Source: Cryptomeria japonica
Taxonomy: Eukaryota; Streptophyta; Pinopsida; Cupressales; Cupressaceae
Reading direction: 5' to 3'
Length of the DNA stretch: 64,000 bases
Assembly (NCBI RefSeq): GCF_030272615.1
Contig: NC_081413.1
Coordinates: 329,250,802 to 329,314,801, forward strand
The position numbers and the translations under genes were made by a program. Within the stretch, counting starts at the first letter, position 1. The number at the start of each line of letters is the position of its first letter. The notes beneath the pieces were generated by a model. That model was not told the DNA's origin and did not search any database. It worked only from the letters and a program-made list of their open reading frames with translations. This document shows, piece after piece, positions 22,501-37,272 of this stretch.

Positions 22501-23640
22501 TGTTTGATAGCCAACATATGGAAGAATCTGGTGTTCTTATCCCCTTCCTTTAGCCAAATACATCTAGATCTTTGCTTCCAAAAAGCTTCTTCTTTTGCAA
22601 TGATATCGTGGTATCTTTTGAGGATCTCATTTTCTTTTGCAATTGTCACAGTGGAGAATCCATCCTTATGGATTTGGACCTAAATTTTGTTGAGGTTTTC
22701 CTGGATTTTACCTTTGGCCTCAAAAAGATTCCCAAAGCTAGATTTATTCCAAGTCCTTATGTTATCTTTTATGCTTTTAAGTTTCTTCACAATCTATACA
22801 TGACAATACCCTCAACTTGAATGTTCCACCATTCCTGAATTTTATGAGTCAGATCCAGATGTAATGTCCACATTTTTTCAAACCTAAAGGGAAAATGCCT
22901 TCTCCTGCTGATAGGGTCAGCAATAAGAGTTATAGGATAGTGGTTAGACCCAACACGAATGTGAGTAGATATAGAGCAAAAATAATGTTTGAACCAATCA
23001 TCAGTTATTAGAGCCTTGTGTGAACTTGAATAAGGTCATTTCCAGCCCTCCTATTGGTCCAAGTGTAGTTGAAACCCTGCATCTCCACATCATTAAGGGC
23101 TTGAGTGTTTATAAAATCCATGAGGGCCAGTCTACTGTCCAGCTGAGAAGGGAAACCACCAAATTTTTCCTCCTCTTTCAACGGGGTATTGAAGTCTCCC
23201 ATGACCAACCAATTGAGGTTCTTGAAGCTGTCCCTTATTTCCATAAGTTTTTTCCAAAACTTGCTTCTAGATTTCAAGGTATTGAGAGCATAGATGTTTG
23301 TGAGGACCCAAGAGGTGTCATCCTTTTAATTCTCAAACTTAATGCAAGAAAAATTGCTCTCTTGAATAAGAACTTGACCTCTAAAACTATTGAGATTTTA
23401 GATTGTTGCAATGCCTCCAGAGGCACCTTCAGAGCTACCACCACATATGCTACCAGATTTAAAGAAATTAAAAGCTTCAACCTTTTCTCTACTCATCTTA
23501 GTTTCTTGAATAAGAAAAATGTCAGGTTTACTATGCCTAATCATATTCCTAATAATATCATGCTTATGGGGATTATTAAGTCGTCTTATGTTCCAAGAAA
23601 CAATCTTCATAATCACTTACCTATTCCTAACTCCTTCAGA
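19510..23640 (-). pseudogene. LINE ORF2 (endonuclease, RT, RNase H)
   Basis: AP endonuclease starts near 23616 (IVSWNIRRLNNPHKHDIIR, FLIQETKM) and includes GDFNTP near 23200. RT pieces lie at 22472-22200 (GNKAPRLDGFPMLFFQEF), 21821-21624 (ASRGLRQGD) and 21627-21244 (catalytic QFVDDTIIMG). The RT C-terminal zinc-binding region is at 20614-19994 (CVLCHEEEEFVDHFAIHC). RNase H begins near 19890 with FDGAAKGNPGPMGCG and continues at 19899-19510 (EAMATLQG, IEGDSNNI). At least four frameshifts are present. The order EN-RT-zf-RNase H is that of plant L1-like LINEs; the protein would nick target DNA and copy its RNA. Confidence 0.85.
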
Positions 23641-23649
23641 GTCCTCTGA

Positions 23650-24279
23650 GTCCCATTTTCTATGTTCTTGCTAGCCTCCTTATCTCTGACTTTTTCATTT
23701 GAAGGTCATCCTAGGGATGAGGACACATACCCTACATCAACTTGAGCAATTATCCTAGGCTTCCTTATTTGGGCAGCAGAGGGAGTGGATCCTTTCTTGT
23801 TCTCGCGTTTTAGAATTTTCCACTCTATTTCTTTCTCAAAAACCACTTCAGGATCACTAAGGATTCTTGTAATATCCTCTTCATTACCCCATATAGGTGA
23901 TCTAGAGTCATGTGAAGAGCTATTAAGTGTTTTAGAGGCATGATCTGAATAAGAAAGATTTAGTCCCAAGATAACACAGTTCACAGCCTCTTGAAAATCA
24001 GAACTATTTGTGAGAGGGGAAGAGTCAACCTTCTCTTCCTATGATCCAGTAATCTCTTCTTCCTCAGATTTCTCCACTTCCTTAATATCCTTATCCTTTT
24101 GATTCTCTTCATTGGAAGATTCCTTACTAGCCAAGGTGTCAACAATCACCATCTGGGTAGTTTATTTAGCAGATTTATGTTGTTCTATTATTTCCTCTCT
24201 TGGGATCTACCCTCCCAGGAGGTTATCTGCTCCCATACGTTCCTTCCTCAAAGATTCCTGGGGGGAATGATGTTTAGAA
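23650..24279 (-). pseudogene. C-terminal part of LINE ORF1
   Basis: Before the endonuclease, the minus strand has an acidic, low-complexity frame (KEVEKSEEEEITG) that continues into 23984-23706 (WGNEEDITRILSDPEVVFEK). This position fits the end of ORF1, which in plant L1s encodes the RNA-binding protein. No RRM or zinc knuckle is present, so the 5' part is missing. A few TAG stops interrupt it. Confidence 0.5.
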
Positions 24280-24297
24280 ACTAAGGAACTTCACGTT
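24280..24297. repeat. Target-site duplication of the long LINE, right copy
   Basis: Copy of 17372-17389 with one transition. Confidence 0.85.
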
Positions 24298-26333
<2,036 letters not shown>

Positions 26334-26347
26334 TCCTTCCCCCCTTA
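26334..26347 (-). promoter_or_regulatory. Polypurine tract
   Basis: On the minus strand TAAGGGGGGAAGGA sits directly before the LTR start TGTCATAACCC, the position of a plus-strand priming PPT. Confidence 0.75.
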
Positions 26348-26499
26348 ATTTGTGCATCATCCCGATGCACTAATTATAACCTTAAAAAGAGTTTGCTAAT
26401 TCGTAATGTTTATAACCAAAGTGAAAACATCTGCTGCATCATAATTGAGTCTTCCTATGTAGTATTCCTTTTATCATATCAATTCCATTATACTTTGCA

Positions 26500-27450
26500 T
26501 TGATCAACCTTTTTATTGCACATTTGATATTGGTGTATGTCCAAAACTTGAATGGCTCTATCGTTATTTCCCTAATTCTTAGGAGGATTATTCTTTGATT
26601 CATTGGACCTTGGTGGTTATCCTATTTCGTCGATCGTTATTGTTATAATTGATCCTATTATTAATCCATCCCCTTAGATTTGATAAGGAGGTGGCCTCCC
26701 ATCCGATGATTTATTCCTTTGGTTCCTGTTGAATTTTGTGTTTCTTTTGCATTTTGCCTCCTTATGAATGAATGATTCTTATTAAAATTCTATCTTGTTG
26801 TTGCTAGGGATTTAATTTTCCTTTCTAGTTACAAAGATCACTCAAGTACTTCCTTCTCCAACTTCTACCCTTATGTTGGTATTCAGCCCAAAATGAACTT
26901 CTTGGTTTAACCCTTCTCATCCTTTTGGTGATCTTATCCAATATTGCTGAATAGTCAAGGTCCCTTGTAGAAGATAATGAAATTATGTCATCTTCTCATC
27001 GAAGAATAGTTGTGATAGCCATATTTTATAGAAATGGTGAACAAATTGATCTCATGTGGTTATATCCTTGTTATACCCATTTAATTCCTTCATGTTAATC
27101 CACCTACTAGTTGCTTCCTTGATAAGTTGATAGGGAGTTGGGACCCCATAATGCCTTAGTTATTTCACTAATGTCCTTTAGATCAAATAATTTTTCCATT
27201 TCATTCAACTAATCTTCTGCTCCTTCACCAATTTTCTTTCCATCTAATTTTCTTCAAATCTTTAGAGAGCTCCGACACCTTATTTTCCCTCTTATTATCT
27301 ATCTCATTTTCTCGATCATTGCCAAGATCCTTAAGTCCCACTTCTCTTTTTCAATGTAATTCTTGATCTTATCCCTTTCCTCAGTTAATACGTTTATTAT
27401 AGCTTCGACTCTCGTTGTTGATTCACTACTTGTTCTTGTTTATTTCCATC
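26500..27450 (-). pseudogene. Decayed gag of the gag-only LTR element
   Basis: Recognisable pieces on the minus strand are EKLFDLKDISEITKALWG (about 27150-27215) and DQFVHHFYKIWLSQLFFDEK (about 26990-27060), which resemble a Ty3/gypsy gag (the 'W-x-x-F' and 'FF-x-E-K' landmarks). An acidic and lysine-rich N-terminal stretch precedes them. Stops and frameshifts are frequent. No zinc knuckle, protease, RT or integrase is seen in the 1.3 kb between PBS and PPT, so the element was deleted or always depended on others. Confidence 0.55.
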
Positions 27451-27646
27451 ATTGCTAACTTCTCTTTGACTCCTTTTGGTGGTATGCTTTCCTCTTCCAC
27501 TTCCCTTACCATCTAGGTCTTCTAGAAATTTTGAATTTATTATTTCTTTCCTGATTTAAGATATAACAATTCATCTCTACTACTTCCAAGATACTCTTCA
27601 AGATTGCATAAGTTGAAGTGAGCTCAAGGCCTAGACTTGAACCTTT

Positions 27647-27658
27647 GCTCTGATACCA
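27647..27658 (-). promoter_or_regulatory. Primer binding site, tRNA-iMet
   Basis: On the minus strand TGGTATCAGAGC lies two bases after the LTR end GGGTTATTACA. It is the standard initiator-methionine PBS of plant LTR elements. Confidence 0.85.
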
Positions 27659-27660
27659 CA

Positions 27661-28710
27661 TGTAATAACCCACTTAACTTAATCCAAAAAATCAACTGAT
27701 TATATATATATATATATATATTGATTTCTTATTCTTACTTATTCTTAATTGTGTTTGATTCAATCACATACTTAGGTACATCTATCCAAATGAGATAGGC
27801 ATCCATCCAACTTGGATGGGCATCTAACCATACGAGTTAGGCATCTAACCATATGAGTTAGACATCTATCCATACGGGACTCCAAATCTAACCATACGGG
27901 TTAGGCATCTAGCCATACAGGTTAGGTATTTGTCCATACGGGACAAGAGGTTTCATCTATCTAATTAGGGATAACCATCTACCCAAACGGGGTAGGCATC
28001 TATTCATAAGAATAGGATATGCTCTGGCCAGAGACTTTAGACTCATCGGGACCATCCGGGTCCTGAGCCACTCTCTAAAGACTACACTCCCCTACTAGGA
28101 GTGCACCGAGGTTGCCATCCTTAGGAGTATAAAAATAATTACATAATGAGTTCCGCATCGGAATTCGACCTAAAGCCTCGAGAAGTCAAGTGAATCCATA
28201 CAGGATTCCTTCTGGGTATGCATTGAATTAATTTTAATCTTTCAATTATTATTTGTACCATTTGATTAAAAGACCAAGGAGCTTAAAGAACTAGCTACTC
28301 ACCCATAACCAAATCCTAATCCCCATCCCTGAATGCTTGAGTACAAGGGAAAACTCTGTCCCTAGACTGCCTGCATACCCGTTTCGACATGGGATCAAGG
28401 CATAAAGTATGTAGTTCTGGTTTCTAAACTGTGGTTTAATATAAACTGTATGGTGGGTACGCAACCCTTTCTAGGGTCAATGTCCCAGACAGTTTCTTTG
28501 TGGTTGCTACCCACGATGGTATCTCTATAGAAAAAAGGCTCAAGGTGGCCTTCCGCTTGTGGCCTAAAGTAACTAAGTCCTATTTCCTATTAAATACGTC
28601 ACCCTTTATCCATTATCATTCGCTAAATTCATCAAAAAAAATATAAAAAAAAAATCTAACATCTTCACACACATCCAAACCCTAATGGGGTTATCTAAAG
28701 TTCAACTGAT
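27661..28710 (-). repeat. LTR segment, right copy (3' part of the 5' LTR)
   Basis: 1050-bp counterpart of 1826-2984. It is next to the PBS, so it is the 3' part of a 5' LTR on the minus strand. Similarity to the left copy ends after TTCAACTGAT at 28710; the rest of this LTR is displaced or lost. Confidence 0.75.
27782..28015. repeat. 21-bp hairpin array with covarying stems (right copy)
   Basis: Eleven units at about 21-bp spacing (starts 27782, 27803, 27824, 27845, 27866, 27888, 27909, 27930, 27957, 27979, 28000). Stems include CCATCC/GGATGG, CTAACC/GGTTAG, TTGTCC/GGACAA, CTACCC/GGGTAG and CTATTC/GAATAG. It corresponds unit by unit to the left array. The TTGTCC/GGACAA pair is intact here but partly decayed in the left copy. 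Confidence 0.85.
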
Positions 28711-30210
<1,500 letters not shown>

Positions 30211-30224
30211 TTTTGCCCCTCTTT
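30211..30224 (-). promoter_or_regulatory. Tat-2 polypurine tract
   Basis: AAAGAGGGGCAAAA on the minus strand directly before the 3' LTR; nearly identical to the Tat-1 PPT at 60009-60021. Confidence 0.85.
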
Positions 30225-32001
30225 AAAGCGAGGTGTGATGGCACATTGTTTCAAAGAATAATCTCATTTTGATGATGATATTGATTTGATAGGATGCCCC
30301 AGCTCTTGATTGCTAAATCCTGGTATGATGATGCCCCCTCAGGAGATCAATTGAGATAATTGATCTTTGGAGTTTTTGCAAGATTGATATCCCAATAGAT
30401 TTGATTTGATTTCTACAATTGTGGTTTGATGAAAATGCGAGTTCTTCGATTAGCTTGATTGCTTAGATGGGTAAGATTGAAAAATCTTGATTGATTAGAT
30501 TCAGTCTGGTTTCAGGAAGGATTCATCATGTATAAGAAAATGATGATCAAAGCATCTGGTTTCAGGAAGGATTCATCCTATATAAGACATGATCAGAACG
30601 TCTGGTTTCAGGAAGGATACATCCTATATAAGACATGAATCAAAATCAGATCGTCTGGTTTCAGGAAGGATTCATCCTATATAAGACGTGATAGAATCGA
30701 TTAGGTTTGATTGATTGATTTGATTTGATAAGGTTGATTGGATAAAGAACTGACAGTTTGTTGATATCAAGTTGCAAAAATATTTGGATATGCTGATTGT
30801 TGATTCTATTGAGAGAGATAGCATAAGATTTTTGCTAGGTCGATCATATCATGAGAGAGATGAGTCATCATTCCGGATTGCGTATACACTTGTGATGATT
30901 CTTTGATGATTCTTGCGATAGATTTAAGCTTGGATAAAAGGAGCTTTTAGAATCCCATGCAAGAATGAAATGCAAGCTAAAATGCAAATGAAATACAATG
31001 GAATGCAAACTATGACCGGACCAGTCACTGGATTAGTTTGCATTTTTTGTCATCATTGAGCTTTTGAAATGTGGGAAGTGAGTGCAAACATCGATGGTAT
31101 AATTAAACCATGATGACCTAAGCACTTCTTTCCTGGATTTTGATATAGCAAGTTAACACAAGCATCAAGGTATAATTGAACTGAGATGACCTGAGTGTTG
31201 TTTGCATAAAACTGGTAGTATTAATCATTTCAATACGCAATTTGGAAATGTCTTCAATGATATTTTGATGATCATGTCTCGAGACAAATTTGCACATATT
31301 AATGATTAATTTTTAGACAACAGACAAGAAAAAAATATCATGTTTCTTCCTTGTTCCTCTAGTCAATGACATCCTGGAGTCACTTAGAAATCAAGATAGC
31401 AAAAAACAATATAGAAAAGTTGAACAATCATGTTACAATCATTAAACAAAAAATATTATCCATTGAAAAGTGTGTGATGTGCTTAGATTGATTTCATGAT
31501 AGCTTGATAGTTGATAGTTTGATCTTGTGTTCAATGTTGGATGTGTCTTAGTTCTCGTTTGATAAGATTTGTCTAACTGTTTGTTCTACTTGTTTGGTTA
31601 AGCTCAAAACTGATCAATAGTTTGCCCCCAGCTAGGTGTAGGATTTTGCCCCAAGCCTAGAAACAAATTTGTTATGATATATCCAATGATCTAAACCATG
31701 GTAAGAAGCCACCTGGGATGTCTGCATATGTATAAAGGCTTTATGATGGTCAGTGCTAATGGAAGAATGAATGCAAGCGGAAAAATGTATGAACTAATAG
31801 ATGGAAGAGCTAGCTGACAGATAGTGCCTGTTTGCCAGGTTTTCACCATCTATTTTTATTGCACTTTTTCTGATATTTGATTTTTTTTTTGGATTTTCTG
31901 CTTTTTGATTTTTTTTTGATTTTTCAGTGTTTTTGATTTTTCTGATTTTTCACTGTTTTTGATTTTTCTGATTTTTCACTTTTTTTGATTTTATTGATTT
32001 T
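30225..32001 (-). other. Tat-2 untranslated 3' tail
   Basis: No ORF. It contains four repeats of 46-53 bp (30506-30701) and, just after the integrase stop, a low-complexity tract (31866-32005) that on the minus strand reads as CAGAAAAATCAAAAACA-like repeats. Tat-1 has a similar tract at the same position. Confidence 0.6.
30506..30701. repeat. Four tandem repeats with an AGGAT/ATCCT stem
   Basis: Units start at 30506, 30556, 30602 and 30655. Each reads CTGGTTTCAGGAAGGATTCA then TCCTATATAAGAC with a few changes. AGGAT-TC-ATCCT can form a short hairpin. Confidence 0.85.
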
Positions 32002-33430
32002 TCAGACATAGAATTTCTTCAGGTGCATGCTATTGATAGGTTCCTCGAGTTGATCTTCATCCTATGTTGATAGTTGATATGCTCCTGACCCAAATACTGC
32101 TGTGACCACAAATGGACCTAACCAGTTTGGTTCAAACTTTCATTTATTTTCTCGATCTGCCTGGTTGCGTGGATTTTCCTTTAGCACTAGTTCTCCAACT
32201 TGAAAGACTCTTGGTTTGACCTTGTGATTGTAACTTTGGCACATTCTTTGTTGATATACCTTTAGATGATCAAAGGCATTGTGTCTACATTCATGGATTA
32301 GTTCTAACTCTTGCAGTCTAAATACTCTTTGTTCTTCATCTGGGATGAGTCCTTTTAGTGATACACGTAGAGAGGGTATCTCTACTTCGATTGGCAATAT
32401 AGCTTCTGATCCATATACAAGAGAGAAAGGTGTGGCACCTGTCAGTGTGCGGATACTATTGTGGTAGGCCCATAGAGCAGGGTTTAGTTGGATATGCCAA
32501 TCTTTCCCAGCATTGTTCACTGTCTTTTTGAGGATTTTTAGGATAGTTTTGTTAGATGCTTCTGCCTGCCCATTTCCCTATGGATAATATGGTGTGGAGA
32601 ATCTATGCTGGATTTTGAACTTCTCGCATAGCTCTTGTACATCTTGATTCTTGAATGGTCGCCTATTATCAGGGATAATGGTCATTGGTATTCCATAGTG
32701 ACAGATGATATAATTCAAGATAAATGCAACAATTTGTTTTCCTGTGATATTGATGAGAGGTACAACTTCAATCCATTTTGTGAAATATTCAGTAGCTACC
32801 AGGATTAATTTGTGTCCATTAGATGAGGAAGGATTTATCTTTCCTACTAGATCAAGTCCCCATTGACAAAAAGGCTAATATGTTGCTAAAGCATGTAGTT
32901 CTTGTGTTGGTGCATGGATCAAATTCCCATGGATTTGATATTGTTTGCATGTTTTTGCTATCTTGAAAGAATCTCGTTCCATAGTCGGCCAATAGTAGCC
33001 CAAGCATATGAGTTTTTTCGAAAGGGTAAGACCACTTGAATGAGTGCCACAAATGCCATTATGGACTTCATGTAAGGCCTTCTCAGATTCTTCTTGTTCA
33101 AGACATCTTAAGAGAGTACCATCTAGACCTCGTTTATACAGGGTATCCGTGACGAGAGTAAAATGTGAGGATTGGCGAATAAAATTTCTCTTTTGGTTCT
33201 TTGATAAGTTAGGAGGTAAGATGTTGTCTTTCAAGTATGTGTAAGTTTGGCCATAGTGGGAGGAATCATATCCAATAAGTTGACAGATGGTTTGGGAATC
33301 GGGACAATTATAGGCAGGATGAAACAACTCTTCAACCAGGAATTCATAACGTTGTTGATTTTCATGTGTCTGCAATAGAGAAGCAAGTGTAGCCATGGCA
33401 TTTGCTGCTTTGTTGTCATTTCTTGGAATC
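32002..33430 (-). pseudogene. Tat-2 integrase
   Basis: One minus-strand frame from about 33430 to the TGA at 32002, with a few stops that fit Q codons. Visible motifs: zinc finger HNGICGTH ... CKQY (the last C is replaced by Y), catalytic D in WGLDLVGK, D in IIPDNRRPF, E in NGQAEASNK, then VYGSEAILPIEVEIP and a GPF module (NWLGPFVVTAVFGSGAY), ending INSMHLKKFYV. It is very similar to the Tat-1 integrase. It would insert the cDNA, but the stops and the changed zinc ligand argue that it is inactive. Confidence 0.85.
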
Positions 33431-33615
33431 TGTTCAAAGTTATTTCTACAAAGTACTTCTTGAAATAATCCACCATCTTTTTGTAAGGCATGAGTTTGTC
33501 ATCTTTTGTTTGATAGTCATCATTGATTTGATTAATGACAAGCTGAGAGTCTCCAAAGACTTGAAGTTGTTTAATGTTCCATTCTACAACCATTTTGATG
33601 AATAGAATGGTTGCT
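33360..33615 (-). pseudogene. Tat-2 second RNase H (C-terminal half)
   Basis: The stretch WNIKQLQVFGDSQLVINQ and YQTKDDKLMPY matches the Tat-1 second RNase H (LQVYGDSQLVIRQ). Only the part from the third alpha/beta unit onward remains; the first catalytic D and the E are lost. A one-base deletion near 33440 shifts it relative to the integrase frame. Confidence 0.8.
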
Positions 33616-33726
33616 TTTGATTTATGTTGTGTTCCCTTATTGATTCTTTCTCTTGATCCATGATGTGTTCCATTATTGATGCTTGCTCTTGATCCATGAT
33701 GTGTTCCATTATTGATACTTGCTCCT
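33616..33726. repeat. 36-bp tandem repeat at the RT deletion junction
   Basis: Three 36-bp units, in frame on the minus strand, give a 12-residue repeat (ASINNGTHHGSR). They lie between the RT N-terminal remnant (GFDPYVIIHHPN) and the RNase H remnant, exactly where RT and the first RNase H are missing. Confidence 0.85.
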
Positions 33727-35696
33727 GGACTGATATTCGGGTGATGTATTATAACATATGGATCGAACCCTGGAACGTCTGTATATGAACGGGTAAAATT
33801 GATTTGCCACCTTTTGAAGGGTTCCAAGTATTTTTGTCTTGCTAGTTCTGATAAAGAAGCTACTGGATGTAGATCATTAGTGCCAATGATAGTTGCCTTT
33901 GCTGGTGCTATTATGATAGATAACTTCTCTTGATAAAATTTTGGTAAGGTGTCAAATCTCCCATCTTTCGGTGCCTCAAGGAGGTTTTCACTGTTAGATG
34001 CGTCCTTTGTTTTTACTTTTTCTTGATCTAATGTTGCCAATAAATGGTTTTCAACATTAGACCTGATATTCTTTTCTTGAATTTCATTTTTGCGACTAGG
34101 AGATTTAACACCCACTTGACCTGAAGATATGTTAGCGGAATCCCTAGTGAAAGTTGTTGCGGGTTTGATTTCATCAAGATATAAGGATATGGCATGGTCA
34201 TTAGGTAAGGTATCAATAGCAGTATGTCCTTCATTTTCCTAGTCCATAGGTTCAGGATAGATTAAGGATAAAGGATATTCAGGTTGAATAGCTTCAAAGA
34301 TATTAGGGGTCATGATATAGATGTCAGAGCTTTCAGTATGTATGTCGATGTCTAGAACGATACTCTCATCAGAATGACCTCGTATAAGAAAATCCTGATC
34401 ATCCTTGGCTAAGTCCATGTCAGTCACATGTGATTTTGATTCAAGTAGGATAGTTCCTAATGTTTGTTCTACATACATGTGAACTCCATCGACTACTATA
34501 TCTGCTTCTTCATCTCTCTCAATTTGAAGTTGCTCTTGCTTGTTTTTCCATGATAGCAAGTATTCTCCGTTCCCTTGATCTTTCAGTTGCATTTGTTCTT
34601 CCATGTTTGACAGAATTGATTCAAATGATTGTTCCTTGGATTGTGTTCTTGAAGTTGCTACCTCTCTGTTATGTGAAACAATGACCTCCTGAGCTGATCT
34701 CATATTATTACAACACTGCAATGGATTTGATTCTGCTGATATTGTGATTTCTTGTCCTTTGTAGGGAAATTTGATACATTGTTGATAGGTTGATGGGACA
34801 GCTTGCATATCCTGTATCCATGGTCTCCCCAAGAGTATATTGTATGATAGGTCCAAGTCTAGAACTTGGCATGGTGTATCTTTTTGCAAGGGTCCCACTG
34901 TGATGGGTAATATCACCATTCCTTTAGAGTAATGTTCTTCTTCATTATGTGCTTTGATTTTGATCTTTTTCCCACGATCAACTGCATCTTCTGAATATCC
35001 TAGAGCACAAACAAGACTCAAAGAGAAAATGTTCAAGCTAGCTCCCCCATCTATTAGGACACATTTAACAAGCATTCTATGAATGAGGACTTCAATTTGC
35101 AAGTAAGCACTATGGGGATTTTGCAATGAATCAATGCTTGGATATGAAGGAGATGAGCTTTGAATAGGATCCTCTGAAATAGGCTTGATGGCAATTTTGG
35201 ATATCCCTTGGGGAACTTTAGCTTTGGATGTATTGTTTGGCAAGGATGTTAGGGAAGATTCTTGCAAGCTTTCAGGAGGTGTAGGAATAGATTCCTTTGG
35301 AGAGTCAATTTTCTTATGGATGGATGGATCATTGTTAGACATAGGTGTATGATTTTGATCTTCTTTAGCCAAATCCTTTAGGGATCTCTTTAAGAGGTGC
35401 ATAAAAGAGCCATTTTTCTTCTGAGATGTGTTTGAATCTTTGTGAGTTTTTAACATAGTTGGATTTTGATGTTGGACTTGTTGGATTTCTCTGATGTGTC
35501 GGTTTGTTATGTCTTCTTCTTGTGTTTTGCTTTGATATGTCATGTTGATATGATTTTTAGCTATCACAAATGTTCCTGTTTCCATTTTAGGGGTTTGTTT
35601 GTCTAAAAGTTGTTTTGATAAGTGATCAAAGGTCAATTTCAAGGTAATAGAGTGATATGACACTAAAAGAGAATTCAAGTGTTTAAAGGTTTGCAA
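33727..35696 (-). pseudogene. Tat-2 protease ORF fused to the RT N-terminal remnant
   Basis: A 485-codon frame (35696-34239) without a stop, then one TAG, then the same frame to the repeats at 33726. After a charged N-terminal part comes an aspartic protease with VLIDGGASLNIF and LLGRPWIQDMQAVPSTYQ, matching Tat-1 (LLGRPWIHSMQAVPSTYH). The region after protease lacks the G-patch found in Tat-1. No gag domain precedes it. The long intact frame in an element without RT is unusual and could mean that the deletion derivative kept some coding role, or simply that the family is recent. Confidence 0.8.
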
Positions 35697-36209
35697 TTTT
35701 TTTGATCTTCGGTTTAGGAGTGCAATGGTGATGATTGATAAGAACCAAGTCTAGTAGGAACGATCTATCCTACGATGTGGGACAAGGTTATCCTGACCAA
35801 ACGTTTCAGTTTCATGATAAAGGATGATTGATCCTGATGAGAAACTATGTTTGAGTGATTAGTTTATCAAAGAGGGTGATAATGCACTTTGAGATGTTTA
35901 GATTTTGAGCTTGTTGGGGGTGAACACTTTGAAAATCTTGGGGTGTTTATCTTCTAGAGTTTGATTTTGACGGATGATAACTTGACCAAGTGAAACCAAG
36001 AAGACAATATAAACATGGATTGAGAGATAACGGGTGTTTATGTTTACAGCAAATTGATCAAGCATACATGATAAATCTGAAACAGGCATGTAAGACACAG
36101 TTCTGGACTGAAAGATGCAGAGTTTCATACGACAAATTATGTAGCATAGGATGATAAGAGATAAAAGACAAAATGACAGACTAGTGACTTCATGTCAAAA
36201 GTAGTTTTT

Positions 36210-36279
36210 CATATGACATAGAACCTTGACTCGTACGACAGAAGATCAAGAAATACGATAGAGACTCTTGAATCGTACG
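36210..36279. repeat. Second CGTACG cluster in the Tat-2 leader
   Basis: Four sites (CATATG-ACA at 36210, CGTACG at 36232, a decayed site near 36252 and CGTACG at 36274) about 20-22 bp apart. CATATG differs from CGTACG by CpG decay on both sides. Confidence 0.6.
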
Positions 36280-37272
36280 ACAGGTATTTGAGCAATTATA
36301 AAAAGTGCTTGCTTGTTTGAGTTTTGATCACTGAATTTTGATGTTTTACTTTGGTTTTCCAGTTTTAAGTGTCTAATTTTACAATTTAGGGATGAATAAA
36401 TTGCAAACACATGATGTGATACATGAATCCAATCAAGCTAAACCCTAAGGAAGTTGGCTGAGAATGAAAACCTTTGCTTGCTGACTTAGGTACACACCCA
36501 ATAGCTAATCAGAATATGGCCATTGAGTCTCACGCAATGGATTCTCAACGTCATATTATCCAACTCCAAATGTTAATGGGGGCACGATATGGAAAGTGTC
36601 TTGGGAGAGTTACTATCTCTCTTGCACAAAGATTATCACCCTTTCGGAGGTGAATCGGGTAGCTTCTATTTTAACCGGCACTAGTAAGGGATCAGTTCGA
36701 CGCGTCGGGATATAAACTCAATTAAGAGGTCTCCCAGCCTTGAAAACCAAGGTTTGATATACTCAAAGGTACAAAGGAGAGCTATTCCTGAGCACTGTCG
36801 TTGCTTTGATTTTCATCAAAAACACATTTATTTTATAGTGGGTTGGATTACTTGGTGTTAGCCGTTCCCACTTAGGTAACCCGCAACCTGCAAAATAGAT
36901 CCATTAGTAGTCATGATTGTGTTTTGAATTTGTCTTTGACAAGCGTCCTGCATAAAAGAGTTAGGCTGCAAACATCTCATAGACATTACAAGATTAGCAT
37001 TAGTGATCCGAATTACGAAATTTTCAAAAAAAATTATATGAAATTTTATCCTAATTTCAGATAGGCATAACTTTCTGCTCGGGACTCGAAATTACAAGCT
37101 GTTTACCTCATTGGAAAGGTCTCAAGAGTTCTAGATGCAATTTTCAAAGAGCATGGCACTCTCAGGGGATAAAAATGACCATAAAGCCTTAAAAAATGCA
37201 GATTACCGACGTATAGACAAATTTGAAATTTCTAATTTGCAGTTTTTTCAAAAAATCACAGAACCAGAGACT

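Larger units (their letters stand above)
17390..24279 (-). mobile_element. Nearly full-length L1-like LINE with a third ORF
   Basis: The 6890-bp insertion is bounded by an 18-bp TSD with one mismatch. On the minus strand the order is: end of ORF1, AP endonuclease, RT with FVDD, zinc-finger-like RT C-terminal domain, RNase H with FDGAAKGNPGP, then an additional ORF, then a pyrimidine-rich 3' UTR ending CTAATTAATCAG. The 5' end appears slightly truncated because only the last 190 or so codons of ORF1 are present. Multiple frameshifts and stops make it inactive. The truncated copy at 3580-4214 shares its third-ORF C-terminus and 3' end, so these belong to the LINE family and are not a later insertion. 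Confidence 0.85.

Noticed and set aside
23020-23649. 209-codon plus-strand ORF
   Set aside because: It overlaps the LINE endonuclease on the other strand and shows no domain.
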